Translations under genes and position numbers: made by a program
Assembly: GCA_946575275.1 (NCBI GenBank)
Contig: CAMNZV010000030.1
Location: 1-10,953 of the forward strand
Length of the DNA stretch: 10,953 nt
Direction of reading: 5' to 3'
DNA from: an uncultured Clostridium sp.
Lineage (GTDB): Bacteria > Bacillota > Clostridia > Clostridiales > Clostridiaceae
The notes under the pieces: model-generated
What the model saw: the letters and a program-made list of their open reading frames with translations, nothing else
Told to the model about the DNA's origin: nothing
The model's database searches: none
In this document: positions 1 to 7,426 of the stretch, in pieces
Layout: every line of letters begins with the position of its first letter
Position numbering within the stretch: position 1 is the stretch's first letter

Positions 1-323
1 TTTTCTAATCCTAGAAGCTTATCAAGATAAGTATATACATCGCCTGTATCAAGTTTACTTTCCCATTTGTCTGAAGATGATAATGTATATCCTCCACTGT
101 ACCCTTCTCTAAGCCCATTATATACATCATCATAATTTTGAGTTGCAACAGATATAACAGAAGTTTGAAGTGCATCCCTTACTCCCTTTGCAATTATTTG
201 AAGCCTCATGTATTCTGATACTGCACTAAATATTAGTATTAGTGACATAACTATGGCACAAGCAAGTGGCAAAGCATTTCCTTTTTTCTCTTTCAATATC
301 CTTCTAAAATCTTTTATTTCCAA
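1..323 (-). CDS. TadE/TadG-like pseudopilin, C-terminus beyond window
   Basis: This gene is too short at the window edge to be obvious; I read it directly from the minus strand. It starts at a TTG (321-323) with AGGAG nine bases upstream and overlaps the end of the DUF4320 gene by 10 bases. The 107 visible residues begin with a short charged leader (KDFRRILKEKKG), then a hydrophobic segment at about residues 17-35 (NALPLACAIVMSLILIFSA), then a soluble Gly/Ser/Tyr-rich stretch. A charged leader, Gly, then a hydrophobic helix is the layout of TadE/TadF/TadG minor pseudopilins, and KKG-N-A-L-P resembles a prepilin cleavage site (after G15), though +5 is Leu rather than Glu. Its place directly behind TadC-like and TadE-like genes supports a minor pilin or surface subunit. 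The rest of the protein lies left of the window. The assignment rests on topology and context, not on a recognised family motif. Confidence 0.72.
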   Translation of the reverse strand, partial: MEIKDFRRILKEKKGNALPLACAIVMSLILIFSAVSEYMRLQIIAKGVRDALQTSVISVATQNYDDVYNGLREGYSGGYTLSSSDKWESKLDTGDVYTYLDKLLGLE

Positions 324-721
324 TATACTTCGCTCCTTCCTGTTGCCTTTGCTTTAAGTTCAATAGGGAAAGAACCAAAACTGAAAAAACCTATATCTAC
401 TGTACTTGATACTGTTACTGTCATTTCATCATTAAGCTGTACCTTATTTGTTCCACTTATATAATTTGCTTTCCATAAACTAATAGGCTTTATGCCTGTC
501 TGCTCATTTAATTCATTTGCCTTTGTAGTTACTTCTGTTCCTACTCTCCCTGAAATTTCGGCAGTTCTAATAATTTCATTAGCATAATTATTAAGCTGAT
601 TTTTAGCAATAAATACTGGAAATACCTTTACTGCAAAAGCAATGACAAGCATTGTAGCTATAATAATAACAACAGTATCAATATACCCTTCTCCACGTTT
701 GCATTTAAGAAGTTTCTTCAC
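314..721 (-). CDS. DUF4320/TadE-like pseudopilin
   Basis: A 135-residue protein with a 10-residue basic leader (MKKLLKCKRG), the motif GEGYIDT, one hydrophobic helix at about residues 16-34 and a soluble, beta-rich C-terminal part. This fits the DUF4320 family found in clostridial mobile elements and is TadE-like in layout. If cleaved after G10, the mature protein would start EGYID, with an acidic residue (D15) at +5 where type IV prepilins have Glu. The start is GTG (719-721); its AGGGGGTGG ribosome site overlaps the TadC-like stop codon at 733, which suggests translational coupling. It would sit in the membrane as a minor pilin or pseudopilin. The same GEG-aromatic-aliphatic-DT motif occurs in the small protein at 10590-10820. 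Family name from recall of the sequence pattern; role inferred from position. Confidence 0.8.
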   Translation of the reverse strand: MKKLLKCKRGEGYIDTVVIIIATMLVIAFAVKVFPVFIAKNQLNNYANEIIRTAEISGRVGTEVTTKANELNEQTGIKPISLWKANYISGTNKVQLNDEMTVTVSSTVDIGFFSFGSFPIELKAKATGRSEVYWK

Positions 722-732
722 CTTGCCACCCC

Positions 733-1605
733 CTAAAACATATTTCCAAGTGTTTTAACAATTTCAACTGCCATTACTCCAAGATACATTAAGACAAAAC
801 ATATAAGCATTGCAAAGGAATATTTACGGATTTTAGAAGGCTGTTTTGCTGCTATTCCCTTTAGTCTTTGAAGCTCTAATTGTTTTAAATCATGGGACAA
901 CATTTGAAAATACACTACCCCATCATCACCTCGAAGTACACTAATTAACCCCCTTACAACTTCTGATAATGCTGAACTTCCAAGCCTTGTTTCAAATCTT
1001 GTAAGTGCTGCTTCATAGCTTCCTGACTTCATATCTGCAACAGTTATTTCTAACTCTCTTTTCATACTTTTTCCTGCATTTTGCTTGTAGGTTTCTACTA
1101 TTGAAAGAACATCTCTACTTGCCTTTAACTCCTGAGTAAGAGTAGAAGCAAACCTCGGAAGCTCATACTCAATTTCTTCTCTTTGCTTTTTTACTGCTTC
1201 ATCAGCACTTTTTACTTCTTTAAAATAAACTGCAATGGCTAAAAATAAAATAACTGGACTTATCATAGGCAAAATAATTAAAGCAGGGATAATACTTAAA
1301 AGTACCATTCCTGCTTTAACATAAGCTCTTGCTATATAAGTTTCTGGTGATAAATTAATTTCTGCTGACTTTAAACTTGCTATCAGCTTTTTCTTTTTAT
1401 AATCATTTATTTTGATGTACTTAGAAATCTTAGTTGAAATCTCTAAAATGAATACATCTATATTTTTTGTCTTTTTCTTTTGTCTTTTATTGATGCTTAA
1501 AACAACTTTAGAAGCCTTATAACTTGGTAATTTAAAATAATCTGCCAAAATCATATAGGCTCCAAAGGAGAATAAGCATATAAAAATAAGTACTATTAAT
1601 AACAT
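733..1605 (-). CDS. TadC-like type II secretion F-domain membrane protein
   Basis: A 290-residue integral membrane protein of the GspF/TadC kind, the inner-membrane platform that couples the CpaF ATPase to pilus assembly. Hydrophobic segments lie at about 1-20, 97-127 (a pair) and 262-285. The cytoplasmic region of about 138-255 carries the typical helical F domain, with E-Y-E-L-P-R-F near 146-152, D-M-K-S-G near 191-195 and a Leu-rich stretch before the last span. The start ATG has AAGGAG six bases upstream. It precedes the DUF4320 gene with only a short gap. In ordinary tad loci tadB and tadC are adjacent; here three unrelated genes separate them, and a terminator-like hairpin lies just before this start. 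TadC rather than TadB is chosen from order and from the presence of the other F-domain protein at 3571-4500. Confidence 0.85.
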   Translation of the reverse strand: MLLIVLIFICLFSFGAYMILADYFKLPSYKASKVVLSINKRQKKKTKNIDVFILEISTKISKYIKINDYKKKKLIASLKSAEINLSPETYIARAYVKAGMVLLSIIPALIILPMISPVILFLAIAVYFKEVKSADEAVKKQREEIEYELPRFASTLTQELKASRDVLSIVETYKQNAGKSMKRELEITVADMKSGSYEAALTRFETRLGSSALSEVVRGLISVLRGDDGVVYFQMLSHDLKQLELQRLKGIAAKQPSKIRKYSFAMLICFVLMYLGVMAVEIVKTLGNMF

Positions 1606-1636
1606 AAAACGCTCCTTCCTTTTTTACAAAAATAAA

Positions 1637-1670
1637 AAAGCACTTAAGAATTCTATTTCAAAAGTGCTTT
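1637..1670 (-). terminator. Intrinsic terminator after the Nudix gene
   Basis: A perfect 9-bp stem (1637-1645 with 1662-1670, AAAGCACTT/AAGTGCTTT) encloses a 16-base loop. On the minus strand the stem runs into a T-rich tract (TTTTTTATTTTT). It lies 26 bases past the Nudix stop codon and ends 31 bases before the TadC-like start, so it closes the cargo cassette while standing in front of the next pilus gene. The stem is only moderately GC-rich, so termination may be partial. Confidence 0.72.
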
Positions 1671-1695
1671 ACATTAACTTTTTATTAATGATCCG

Positions 1696-2145
1696 TTACA
1701 ATTTAATTTTCTTGTTCAGTCTTTTATTAAGTTCCCTAAGTGCTACTTTATTTCCATCCCATTTTAAATATGAAATAGCATCAGCATAACTCATCCACTT
1801 ATATTCTGTATGTTCATGTGAAATCTTTATTTGTTTATCTGTAATTTCAACTCCATAACAATTTTCTGGTATAACATAGACATCTTCTCCCCAATATATA
1901 CTGTCTGAAAACTCTTCAGCCGGAATTGAATTAACTGTATCTAACTTAATGTAAAGAGAATCCATAGAAATTCCTGCTTCTTCCCATGCTTCTCTTTTAG
2001 CAGATTCAATTATAGTTTCTCCATCTTCTCCTCCACCCGAAATAGCCTGCCAACATTCATCATCACTTCTATGGAATATAGCATATTCTATACCTTTATC
2101 ATTAATATGATAAGGAAATACTAAAACTTGATACGGTGCTCTCAT
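1696..2145 (-). CDS. Nudix hydrolase, NudB-like (nucleoside triphosphate pyrophosphatase)
   Basis: A 149-residue protein with a full Nudix box: G37-x5-E43-x7-R51-E52-A-x-E55-E56-x-G58-I59. These residues bind the divalent metals used to hydrolyse a nucleoside diphosphate linked to another group. The flanking pattern, C-W-Q-A-I-S-G before the box and E-H-T-E-Y-K-W near the C-terminus, resembles the NudB group (dihydroneopterin triphosphate and dATP pyrophosphatases); the true substrate cannot be read from sequence. It is a single-domain cytoplasmic protein of usual length. The ATG has a GGGGGAG ribosome site. It is the last of three cargo genes between the tadB-like and tadC-like genes and is followed by a terminator. 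Nothing links it directly to pilus assembly; it may be a housekeeping-type passenger or serve the element under nucleotide stress. Confidence 0.92.
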   Translation of the reverse strand: MRAPYQVLVFPYHINDKGIEYAIFHRSDDECWQAISGGGEDGETIIESAKREAWEEAGISMDSLYIKLDTVNSIPAEEFSDSIYWGEDVYVIPENCYGVEITDKQIKISHEHTEYKWMSYADAISYLKWDGNKVALRELNKRLNKKIKL

Positions 2146-2172
2146 AAACTCCCCCTACTTTCGTACATTAAT

Positions 2173-2193
2173 CATTACTTGCGCAAAATAATG
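2173..2193. promoter_or_regulatory. Imperfect palindrome in the gap before the Nudix gene
   Basis: The 103-base gap between the unrecognised gene and the Nudix gene contains CATTA-c-TTGCGCAA-aa-TAATG, a near-palindrome centred on TTGCGCAA. It could be an operator. A TTGACT hexamer further upstream (about 2224-2229) has no acceptable -10 box at normal spacing, so I do not call a promoter here. Confidence 0.25.
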
Positions 2194-2248
2194 TAATTAT
2201 TTCCAATCTAAAAATAATCTCACAGTCAAATTAGAATTTGTTACATTA

Positions 2249-2941
2249 TTATTTATTTCTTTTTTGTATAAGTAAAATAGCATTTCTTAAATATTCGTAA
2301 ATTTCATCAGCTTTCATTTCTGAAATAAATTTTGGTTTATCTTCGATAACAAACCAATTAATCTTATCTTTACACATATGACCATTCACAAATACTGAGC
2401 TAAGATCTTGCTTATCTATCCAATCTTTTAACTCATTTTCATTCCTGAAAAATTTGGCTAGTGCTCCCTTTTCAAAACACTCATGAAGCGTTAAATCTAT
2501 TCTATCCTCTGTAACACTGTATCTTTGATTGTTCATTTGACGTTCTGGGAGTAACATATAATTTCCTTTTGTGTAACATATTTTAGCAAATTCTTCAATA
2601 TTGCCATTAACTCGCCTTATTTTTTCAGTATAGTCATTCTTTCTATTAGTTTTAATCTGATTAATTAAACTCTCAAGACTTTTTGATGTCTTATATGCTG
2701 TCCAATCAGCTTCTACTTTAAGCAATCTACTATAAGGAGTCCAAAAAGATATAATCGTATCTGCATAAAGAGCTTTTTCTTTGGTTAATCCTATTATTTT
2801 GTAATAATACTTTGCATCATTATCATTCTCTAATCTAAGTTCATCTTTTCCCTTCTGAGAAAGCCTATTATAATTTTTTAGCTGTTTTAATTTCTCCCAT
2901 GCTAAGTAATCTTCCAATATTTTCAGAACATAACTTTCCAT
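2249..2941 (-). CDS. Hypothetical protein, possibly DUF6994-like
   Basis: A 230-residue soluble protein with no signal peptide or membrane span. The start is the ATG at 2939-2941, with GGAGG six bases upstream; an ATG further up at 2956 would contain that ribosome site, so I reject it. I do not recognise the function. The N-terminal half is helical and Lys-rich; the middle has a conserved-looking block, G-N-Y-M-L-L-P at about 126-132 followed by N-N-Q-R-Y and D-R-I-D-L-T-L at about 146-152, and W197-F-V-I-E-D later. The G..LLP...DRxDLTL pattern loosely recalls the DUF6994 family, from memory only. It starts 23 bases after the stop of the Cys-rich gene, so the two are probably co-transcribed. 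As part of the cargo inserted between tadB-like and tadC-like genes, it is unlikely to be a pilus component. Confidence 0.8.
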   Translation of the reverse strand: MESYVLKILEDYLAWEKLKQLKNYNRLSQKGKDELRLENDNDAKYYYKIIGLTKEKALYADTIISFWTPYSRLLKVEADWTAYKTSKSLESLINQIKTNRKNDYTEKIRRVNGNIEEFAKICYTKGNYMLLPERQMNNQRYSVTEDRIDLTLHECFEKGALAKFFRNENELKDWIDKQDLSSVFVNGHMCKDKINWFVIEDKPKFISEMKADEIYEYLRNAILLIQKRNK

Positions 2942-2964
2942 ATTACACCTCCACAAATTACTAT

Positions 2965-3402
2965 TTATCGCTCTGACATATATTTTTCAATTTCTTTAGA
3001 AGTCATTTTCCTCACTTCCGTATTTGGATATTCTTTGTATTTTTCGACTGTAAAAATAGGAGCCATTTTCTTGCAAATTTTATCTTTATTCTTTTTCAAG
3101 AACAATTCTAAATCTTCAATACCCACAAAAATCTTATATGATACTCGTCCTTTGCTATTACTAATTTCATAAATACCACACGATTTTTTCATCGTATAAT
3201 CAGCGGTTCTTAAATACAATTTTGCAATCTCCAATGATTTAAATGGGAAATTCCATCTTTGCAGTCCTCGCTTTTCATCATGCTCTATACAGATACAACG
3301 CCCACAAGTCCCACAAATGTACTGTGTATGTTTCTGTAAGCAGTCCAATGGATTAAGTAATGGCGTTATTCTATTTTTATCACTATAACATTCTTCACAC
3401 AT
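2965..3402 (-). CDS. Hypothetical Cys-rich (probable zinc-binding) protein
   Basis: A 145-residue soluble protein whose N-terminal 42 residues are dense in possible metal ligands: C2-x2-C5, C21, H25, C30-x2-C33-x2-C36-x-C38 and H41, followed by a basic segment (K-R-G-L-Q-R-W-N-F-P-F-K). This suggests one or two structural zinc sites, with a mixed alpha/beta remainder and a Lys-rich tail. I recall similar short proteins scattered in Firmicutes but know no function. The open frame extends to a TTG at 3492, but that start has no ribosome site and a TATAAT box lies inside the extension, so I choose the ATG at 3402, with a weak AGGA/GAGGGG context upstream. It is the first gene of the three-gene cassette. 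Nucleic-acid binding is possible but not shown. Confidence 0.75.
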   Translation of the reverse strand: MCEECYSDKNRITPLLNPLDCLQKHTQYICGTCGRCICIEHDEKRGLQRWNFPFKSLEIAKLYLRTADYTMKKSCGIYEISNSKGRVSYKIFVGIEDLELFLKKNKDKICKKMAPIFTVEKYKEYPNTEVRKMTSKEIEKYMSER

Positions 3403-3444
3403 ATTCCTACTGTCCCCTCTTTCAAATTCCTGTTTATCGGTAAG

Positions 3445-3475
3445 ATTATATAAATAATCGTTAATTATTAGTAAA
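3445..3475 (-). promoter_or_regulatory. Candidate promoter of the cargo cassette
   Basis: On the minus strand a perfect -10 hexamer TATAAT (3445-3450) is preceded by TTTACT (3470-3475) at 19 bases, a weak -35 with long spacing. Transcription would begin near 3438, about 36 bases before the chosen ATG at 3402. A promoter here fits a self-contained cassette ending at the 1637-1670 terminator. Confidence 0.4.
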
Positions 3476-3570
3476 ATACTATTCCAAATCAAACATGAAA
3501 TTATTATATCATTTTCATTTTACCATTTCACCAATATTCAAAATTTATTACTTACAACAATTTCAAGTTA

Positions 3571-4500
3571 TTATCTCTTATATTCAACTGGCTTAGTTAA
3601 TTTAATTACCGCTGCCAATGATATAAATATAACCAAAATACATATTGCAAGTATTGCCTTACCTATAGTTGTAAACATCAATGTTTGATACCATGACTTA
3701 TTTAAAAAGTACATTAGTGGCACATTTCCTATAAGAAGTATTGTCATAGTTATAAACTCCTTCATTGGTTCATATAAAAGGTAATCAAGCTCTGCACTTA
3801 CAATTCTCATATCAGAAAGCTTTGCAACTATTGGTATTAATGTACTTTTTAAATTTTTATCATCTTGGCAAGCTATAACCGCATCAACCCATTCCCTAAA
3901 TACATCATTATCAATCTTAGTTTTTAAAGTTTCTAAAGCCATTTTAATATTAGAATTTATTAACTTAGTTTGTGTAAGAAAGCTTTTAAAAACATCTGCT
4001 ACAGGTGGATTAATATATGTGCTATTTTCATCTACTGCTGTAATTATACTTTCACTTCTTAAATAAGATGTTGTTATCACCGATAAGGCTGTTTCAAGTT
4101 CTGAATTTAACTGTTTCTTATAGAAAGTAGATGTAAACTTAATATACCAAAATGGTAGTAGTGCAAACCCTCCTGCAAGTATTGGTATTAAGAAATAGTT
4201 ATTCATTGAAATAGCTACCATCATTCCTAAAATTAATAGTGCAAAAGATAGCACACAAAGTATTGAGAATTTACCACTCTTATTGGTAGCTTCTAAAATA
4301 TCTTTTGTTTCTTCTATTAAAAGCTTTAATCCTTTTGTTTTTTTCTTTTTAGTAACTTCTATAACTTTTTCTTTTAGTGTTTTTTCTTTACTCTTAAATA
4401 TTTTTGAAATAGATTCTGCAAATTCTAATGGGTTAATGGAAAGAAGTATAAAACTTCCTGCCAATAATCCTAAAAATGCTATTACATTAAGTAATGTCAC
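3571..4500 (-). CDS. TadB-like type II secretion F-domain membrane protein
   Basis: A 309-residue integral membrane protein, the partner of the TadC-like protein in the pilus assembly platform. Hydrophobic segments lie at about 3-21, 78-98, 102-120, 248-266 and 278-299, with a Lys-rich cytoplasmic linker at 35-70 and an F-domain-type helical region at 125-245. Two GTG starts are possible, at 4509 and 4500; I prefer 4500 because AAGGTG sits six bases upstream of it, while the upper one overlaps that site. Either choice overlaps the cpaF 3' end (stop 4487), indicating translational coupling to the ATPase. After its stop the pilus series is interrupted by three cargo genes before the TadC-like gene. 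Sequence conservation with classical TadB is low, so the call rests on topology, length and position directly behind CpaF. Confidence 0.85.
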   Translation of the reverse strand: MTLLNVIAFLGLLAGSFILLSINPLEFAESISKIFKSKEKTLKEKVIEVTKKKKTKGLKLLIEETKDILEATNKSGKFSILCVLSFALLILGMMVAISMNNYFLIPILAGGFALLPFWYIKFTSTFYKKQLNSELETALSVITTSYLRSESIITAVDENSTYINPPVADVFKSFLTQTKLINSNIKMALETLKTKIDNDVFREWVDAVIACQDDKNLKSTLIPIVAKLSDMRIVSAELDYLLYEPMKEFITMTILLIGNVPLMYFLNKSWYQTLMFTTIGKAILAICILVIFISLAAVIKLTKPVEYKR

Positions 4501-5845
4501 TGCTATCACCTTCTTTCAACAAACTATCAAGGATATTAAGAGGCATACCATTTTCAAGCAGTCTTTTTTGCAAGCTCTTTGAAATGTTATTTACCCTTTC
4601 ATAATTACCTATTATTTTTAACTTCCCATCTACAACTTTATTTTCTTTGATGTTATAACGAAAAAGAGTGTGAATTTGCCTTTTACCATCTGGCAATATT
4701 TCACACTCTGTAATCTCCATAATCTTTCTCGAGTTATCCTCTAATTTCTTTGAAAAGAATACTATGGGAAACGCTTCAGTTACTAAAGAATATAATGTGT
4801 CATCATTAATATCATATTTCATCTTACATAAAGTAACCATACGAAAATAAGTAGCTTCACATGAATTTGCATGAGTTGTTGTAATAACTGCATGTCCTGT
4901 TCTTGCTGCTTCCTGAGCTGAAAAAGATTCATCACCTTTCATTTCTGCTACACATATATAATCTGGATTAGAGGTTAAAGCACTTTCAAGTAATTTTTCT
5001 TGGTCTATATTTTGTTTTTTATCCTCGCTATACTTTGTAACAGTATGAACTACACTATTTATAATATTTCCTTCTTCATCTTCCTTTACAAGATCAAATT
5101 CTCTTGTTCCATTTTCTATAGTAAAAATACGCTTATCATTAGGAATAGTTGAAAGTAACCAGCTCATCAACGTTGTTTTTCCTGATGATGTAGCACCTGT
5201 AACGCACATACTTAACCCATATCTTAGGCAGATACTTAAAAAATCAAGCATCTCTGCTGTGGCTGTTCCATTACTTATAAAATCCTCTCTTGCAAGCTTT
5301 TGAGGATTAACAATACGAATAGATACTGCAAGCCCTTTATCATGATCTATTACTCCACTACCAAACACAGTAATTCTTATCTTATTAGATAAATGTCCTC
5401 TTACTACAGGCTGTGAATTGTCGAGTATCATACCTGATTTATGAAGTAATCTTCTAATAACATCAATAGCATGTTCTGGTGAATTGAATTTTTCTTTTGT
5501 AGGTAATATTTGACCATTTGTATAAGTAATTTTAATGTCTCTCCACTGATTTATATTTATTTCTTCTACATCTTTTCTAAACAGATATTTAGTAATAAAA
5601 GAGAACTCCGCCATTTCTGAATACAATTTTTCTACAAGTTCATCAAAAGATAAATCTCTAACCCCTAATGAATAATCCATAATATATTTAGATATATAGG
5701 ACTTAATCTGTTCCCTTTGTTCTTCTGGATTATCTGATATCAATGTTGAGTATTTATTTGAAATATACTCTTGTACCTCTTGTAATATATCAGCAAATTC
5801 CTTAATGCATTGTCCTGAATTAAAAAACAAAGCAGCATTATTCAT
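4487..5845 (-). CDS. cpaF: CpaF/TadA-family secretion ATPase
   Basis: A 452-residue member of the VirB11/GspE secretion ATPases, CpaF/TadA branch: a cytoplasmic hexamer that drives pilus assembly through the TadB/TadC platform. After a helical N-terminal region, Walker A is G217-A-T-S-S-G-K223-T224. The Walker B region at 296-305 reads Y-I-C-V-A-E301-M-K-G-D, where CpaF proteins usually have G-E-x-R-G, so Lys replaces Arg. The His box is T316-G-H318 followed by T-T-T-H325-A-N-S. The start is the ATG at 5845, which overlaps the TadZ-like stop (TAATG) and has GGGAGGG eight bases upstream; the in-frame ATG at 5869 is poorer. Many Gram-positive conjugation systems have no VirB11-type ATPase, so its presence beside TrbL and PrgI genes is notable. 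Whether it serves DNA transfer, pilus dynamics or both cannot be told. Confidence 0.95.
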   Translation of the reverse strand: MNNAALFFNSGQCIKEFADILQEVQEYISNKYSTLISDNPEEQREQIKSYISKYIMDYSLGVRDLSFDELVEKLYSEMAEFSFITKYLFRKDVEEININQWRDIKITYTNGQILPTKEKFNSPEHAIDVIRRLLHKSGMILDNSQPVVRGHLSNKIRITVFGSGVIDHDKGLAVSIRIVNPQKLAREDFISNGTATAEMLDFLSICLRYGLSMCVTGATSSGKTTLMSWLLSTIPNDKRIFTIENGTREFDLVKEDEEGNIINSVVHTVTKYSEDKKQNIDQEKLLESALTSNPDYICVAEMKGDESFSAQEAARTGHAVITTTHANSCEATYFRMVTLCKMKYDINDDTLYSLVTEAFPIVFFSKKLEDNSRKIMEITECEILPDGKRQIHTLFRYNIKENKVVDGKLKIIGNYERVNNISKSLQKRLLENGMPLNILDSLLKEGDSSDIT

Positions 5846-6648
5846 TACTTTTTCCCTCCCTTGAACCATTGTAAAACTCGCCCTGAACTCTTTTTCACCT
5901 CAAAGCTTTCATCAAAAACCAAGGTGATTAACTCTCTAATTGTTGTATTATATTCTTCCTTTTCCTTTGATTTTAAACTTTGAAAAAGCTCACCACATAA
6001 AAATTGTTCTGATATTTCTTCAAGATGTGGTAACTCATACTTTATACCATGATATTTTTCTTTTATCTGCTCCTTTGGCTCATTGTACTTCACATCTGAT
6101 AAGACTTTAATATGGCTATCTACGTTAAATCTTCTATCAGCTAATAAAGGTAAATAGGAATCAAAATAGGACACAGCTTTTAAATTTGCACCTGTAAGCC
6201 TTATAACCTTATCAGCAATTTCAAGTGCAACCGTTGATAAAATATCAGAAGTAAAAACACTAGAACAGTCTACTATTACATAGTCTGCTAAATGCCTAAG
6301 TAATATAAATAAATCATTAGCTCTTTCTTTTGAATACTGTGCATAGGTAAATATGTTTTCACCCTGCTCATATCCTAGAATACTTATATACTGATTTTTA
6401 TCTAAAGTAATGCACTTAGATAAAATATCTTCCTGACTAATAGTAGGTGCTGACAATAAACTTCCTAGTGATTTTTTCTCTACCTTAACATTAGGCAAAA
6501 CTATCATAGATTCAGGGCACAGTGTGTCACACATTACAATAATTACATTTTTCTTTTTTAATGCTAACTCTCTTGCAATCTTTATACTTGTTATTGTCTT
6601 CCCAGAATTGGGATTTCCCCATATCGCAAGAATTTGATTACTCTTCAT
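5845..6648 (-). CDS. TadZ/CpaE-like MinD/ParA-type ATPase
   Basis: A 267-residue cytoplasmic P-loop protein. Walker A is G11-N-P-N-S-G16-K17-T18, a plain P-loop that lacks the signature lysine of the deviant KGGxGKT motif of ParA/MinD. V-I-I-V-M-C-D41 forms the A' strand and Y-V-I-V-D127-C-S-S the Walker B strand. The fold order matches the MinD/ParA superfamily. Within Tad loci such proteins (TadZ, CpaE) place the secretion apparatus in the cell; here it sits between the CpaB-like and CpaF genes, the usual TadZ position. The C-terminal 50 residues are charged and helical, ending in a basic tail. The ATG follows the CpaB-like stop codon directly, with GGAGG seven bases upstream; the gene ends in a TAATG overlap with cpaF. 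A role in partition of the element is a less likely alternative, because no parB partner is adjacent. Confidence 0.85.
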   Translation of the reverse strand: MKSNQILAIWGNPNSGKTITSIKIARELALKKKNVIIVMCDTLCPESMIVLPNVKVEKKSLGSLLSAPTISQEDILSKCITLDKNQYISILGYEQGENIFTYAQYSKERANDLFILLRHLADYVIVDCSSVFTSDILSTVALEIADKVIRLTGANLKAVSYFDSYLPLLADRRFNVDSHIKVLSDVKYNEPKEQIKEKYHGIKYELPHLEEISEQFLCGELFQSLKSKEKEEYNTTIRELITLVFDESFEVKKSSGRVLQWFKGGKK

Positions 6649-7425
6649 TTACATTCCTCCCTGAGCTTGTCTTACAGTATTAGTTTCAGCATTGCCACTG
6701 GAATCTTTTATAACCTTTTCTTGCTCATCTATAAACTTTTGTGCTGTTTCTTCATTACCACGATAAATAAGCGAGACATGCATTTTACCCTTTTCCTCTA
6801 ATTCTGCTAATAGTTTTGCTTGAGCTTTATTTACTAAAAGAGTTACTGTTGATGGAAGCTCCTGCTCTTTGTTATCTTTTTTACTTTCTGTAAACTCTTT
6901 ATCTGAACCATTATTAGTTGTAACTGCTAAAACCCTTACATATTGAAGTTCTTTTGGTGTAATTGTTTCTCTGAACTCACCATAGTTAGATGCAATAATT
7001 GAAATAATATCCCCTGTTTGAAGCTTTCCTGATAATCCTGCTGCAAAGCTTTTAATAGAAATTGAAATAGCTTGTTTGTTTCCATCTAGCTCATAAAGAT
7101 ATTTATTCTCTGATAATGGACTATTGGATACTTTAGTATTTAAAACATAATCACCTTTGAATAAATCTGCTGTGGCATATTTTTCTACTACATTTTCTTT
7201 ATTTTTCAGAACTGTATTTGGTAAATTATACCCACCTATTTCTATAACTTGAATCTTATCTGCTGTGATTTGCTCACCTGCTTTAACATCCTTAATAATT
7301 CTTATAACTGATACTTTAGACTGTAATGCATTATTAAAAAGTGGTGTCACTCCAAAGCAAATTAAAAGTGATAATACAATTGCTGTAAGCCCTACTACTG
7401 TTCTATTTCTAAATAAATTTCTCAT
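6649..7425 (-). CDS. SAF-domain CpaB/RcpC-like pilus assembly protein
   Basis: A 258-residue protein with an N-terminal membrane anchor (about 8-29), then a SAF domain (about 38-98: I-K-D-V-K-A-G-E-Q-I, ending F-K-G-D-Y-V-L), then a region at about 118-222 matching the CpaB/RcpC pattern, with L-Q-T-G-D-I-I-S-I-I-A, V-R-V-L-A-V and a T-V-T-L-L-V-N block. The tail is polar. In Gram-negative Tad systems RcpC/CpaB works with the secretin; in a Gram-positive cell it would sit outside the membrane, perhaps linking the pilus to the wall. The ATG has AGGAGG eight bases upstream, and the gene starts one base after the prepilin peptidase stop codon. The order peptidase, CpaB, TadZ, CpaF, TadB is the standard tad core order, which makes the assignment firm. 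Confidence 0.9.
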   Translation of the reverse strand: MRNLFRNRTVVGLTAIVLSLLICFGVTPLFNNALQSKVSVIRIIKDVKAGEQITADKIQVIEIGGYNLPNTVLKNKENVVEKYATADLFKGDYVLNTKVSNSPLSENKYLYELDGNKQAISISIKSFAAGLSGKLQTGDIISIIASNYGEFRETITPKELQYVRVLAVTTNNGSDKEFTESKKDNKEQELPSTVTLLVNKAQAKLLAELEEKGKMHVSLIYRGNEETAQKFIDEQEKVIKDSSGNAETNTVRQAQGGM

Positions 7426-7426
7426 C

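Noticed and set aside
2208..2229. TTGACT as the -35 of a promoter for the Nudix gene
   Set aside because: No acceptable -10 hexamer is found 16-19 bases downstream, so only an operator-like palindrome is listed for this gap.
4283..4582. Plus-strand open frame of 99 codons
   Set aside because: It lies opposite the TadB-like and cpaF coding sequences, has no ribosome site and its composition mirrors those genes.
5845..6648. ParA-type partition protein of a plasmid
   Set aside because: No parB-like gene or centromere-like repeats are next to it, and its place between CpaB-like and cpaF genes is the standard TadZ position.
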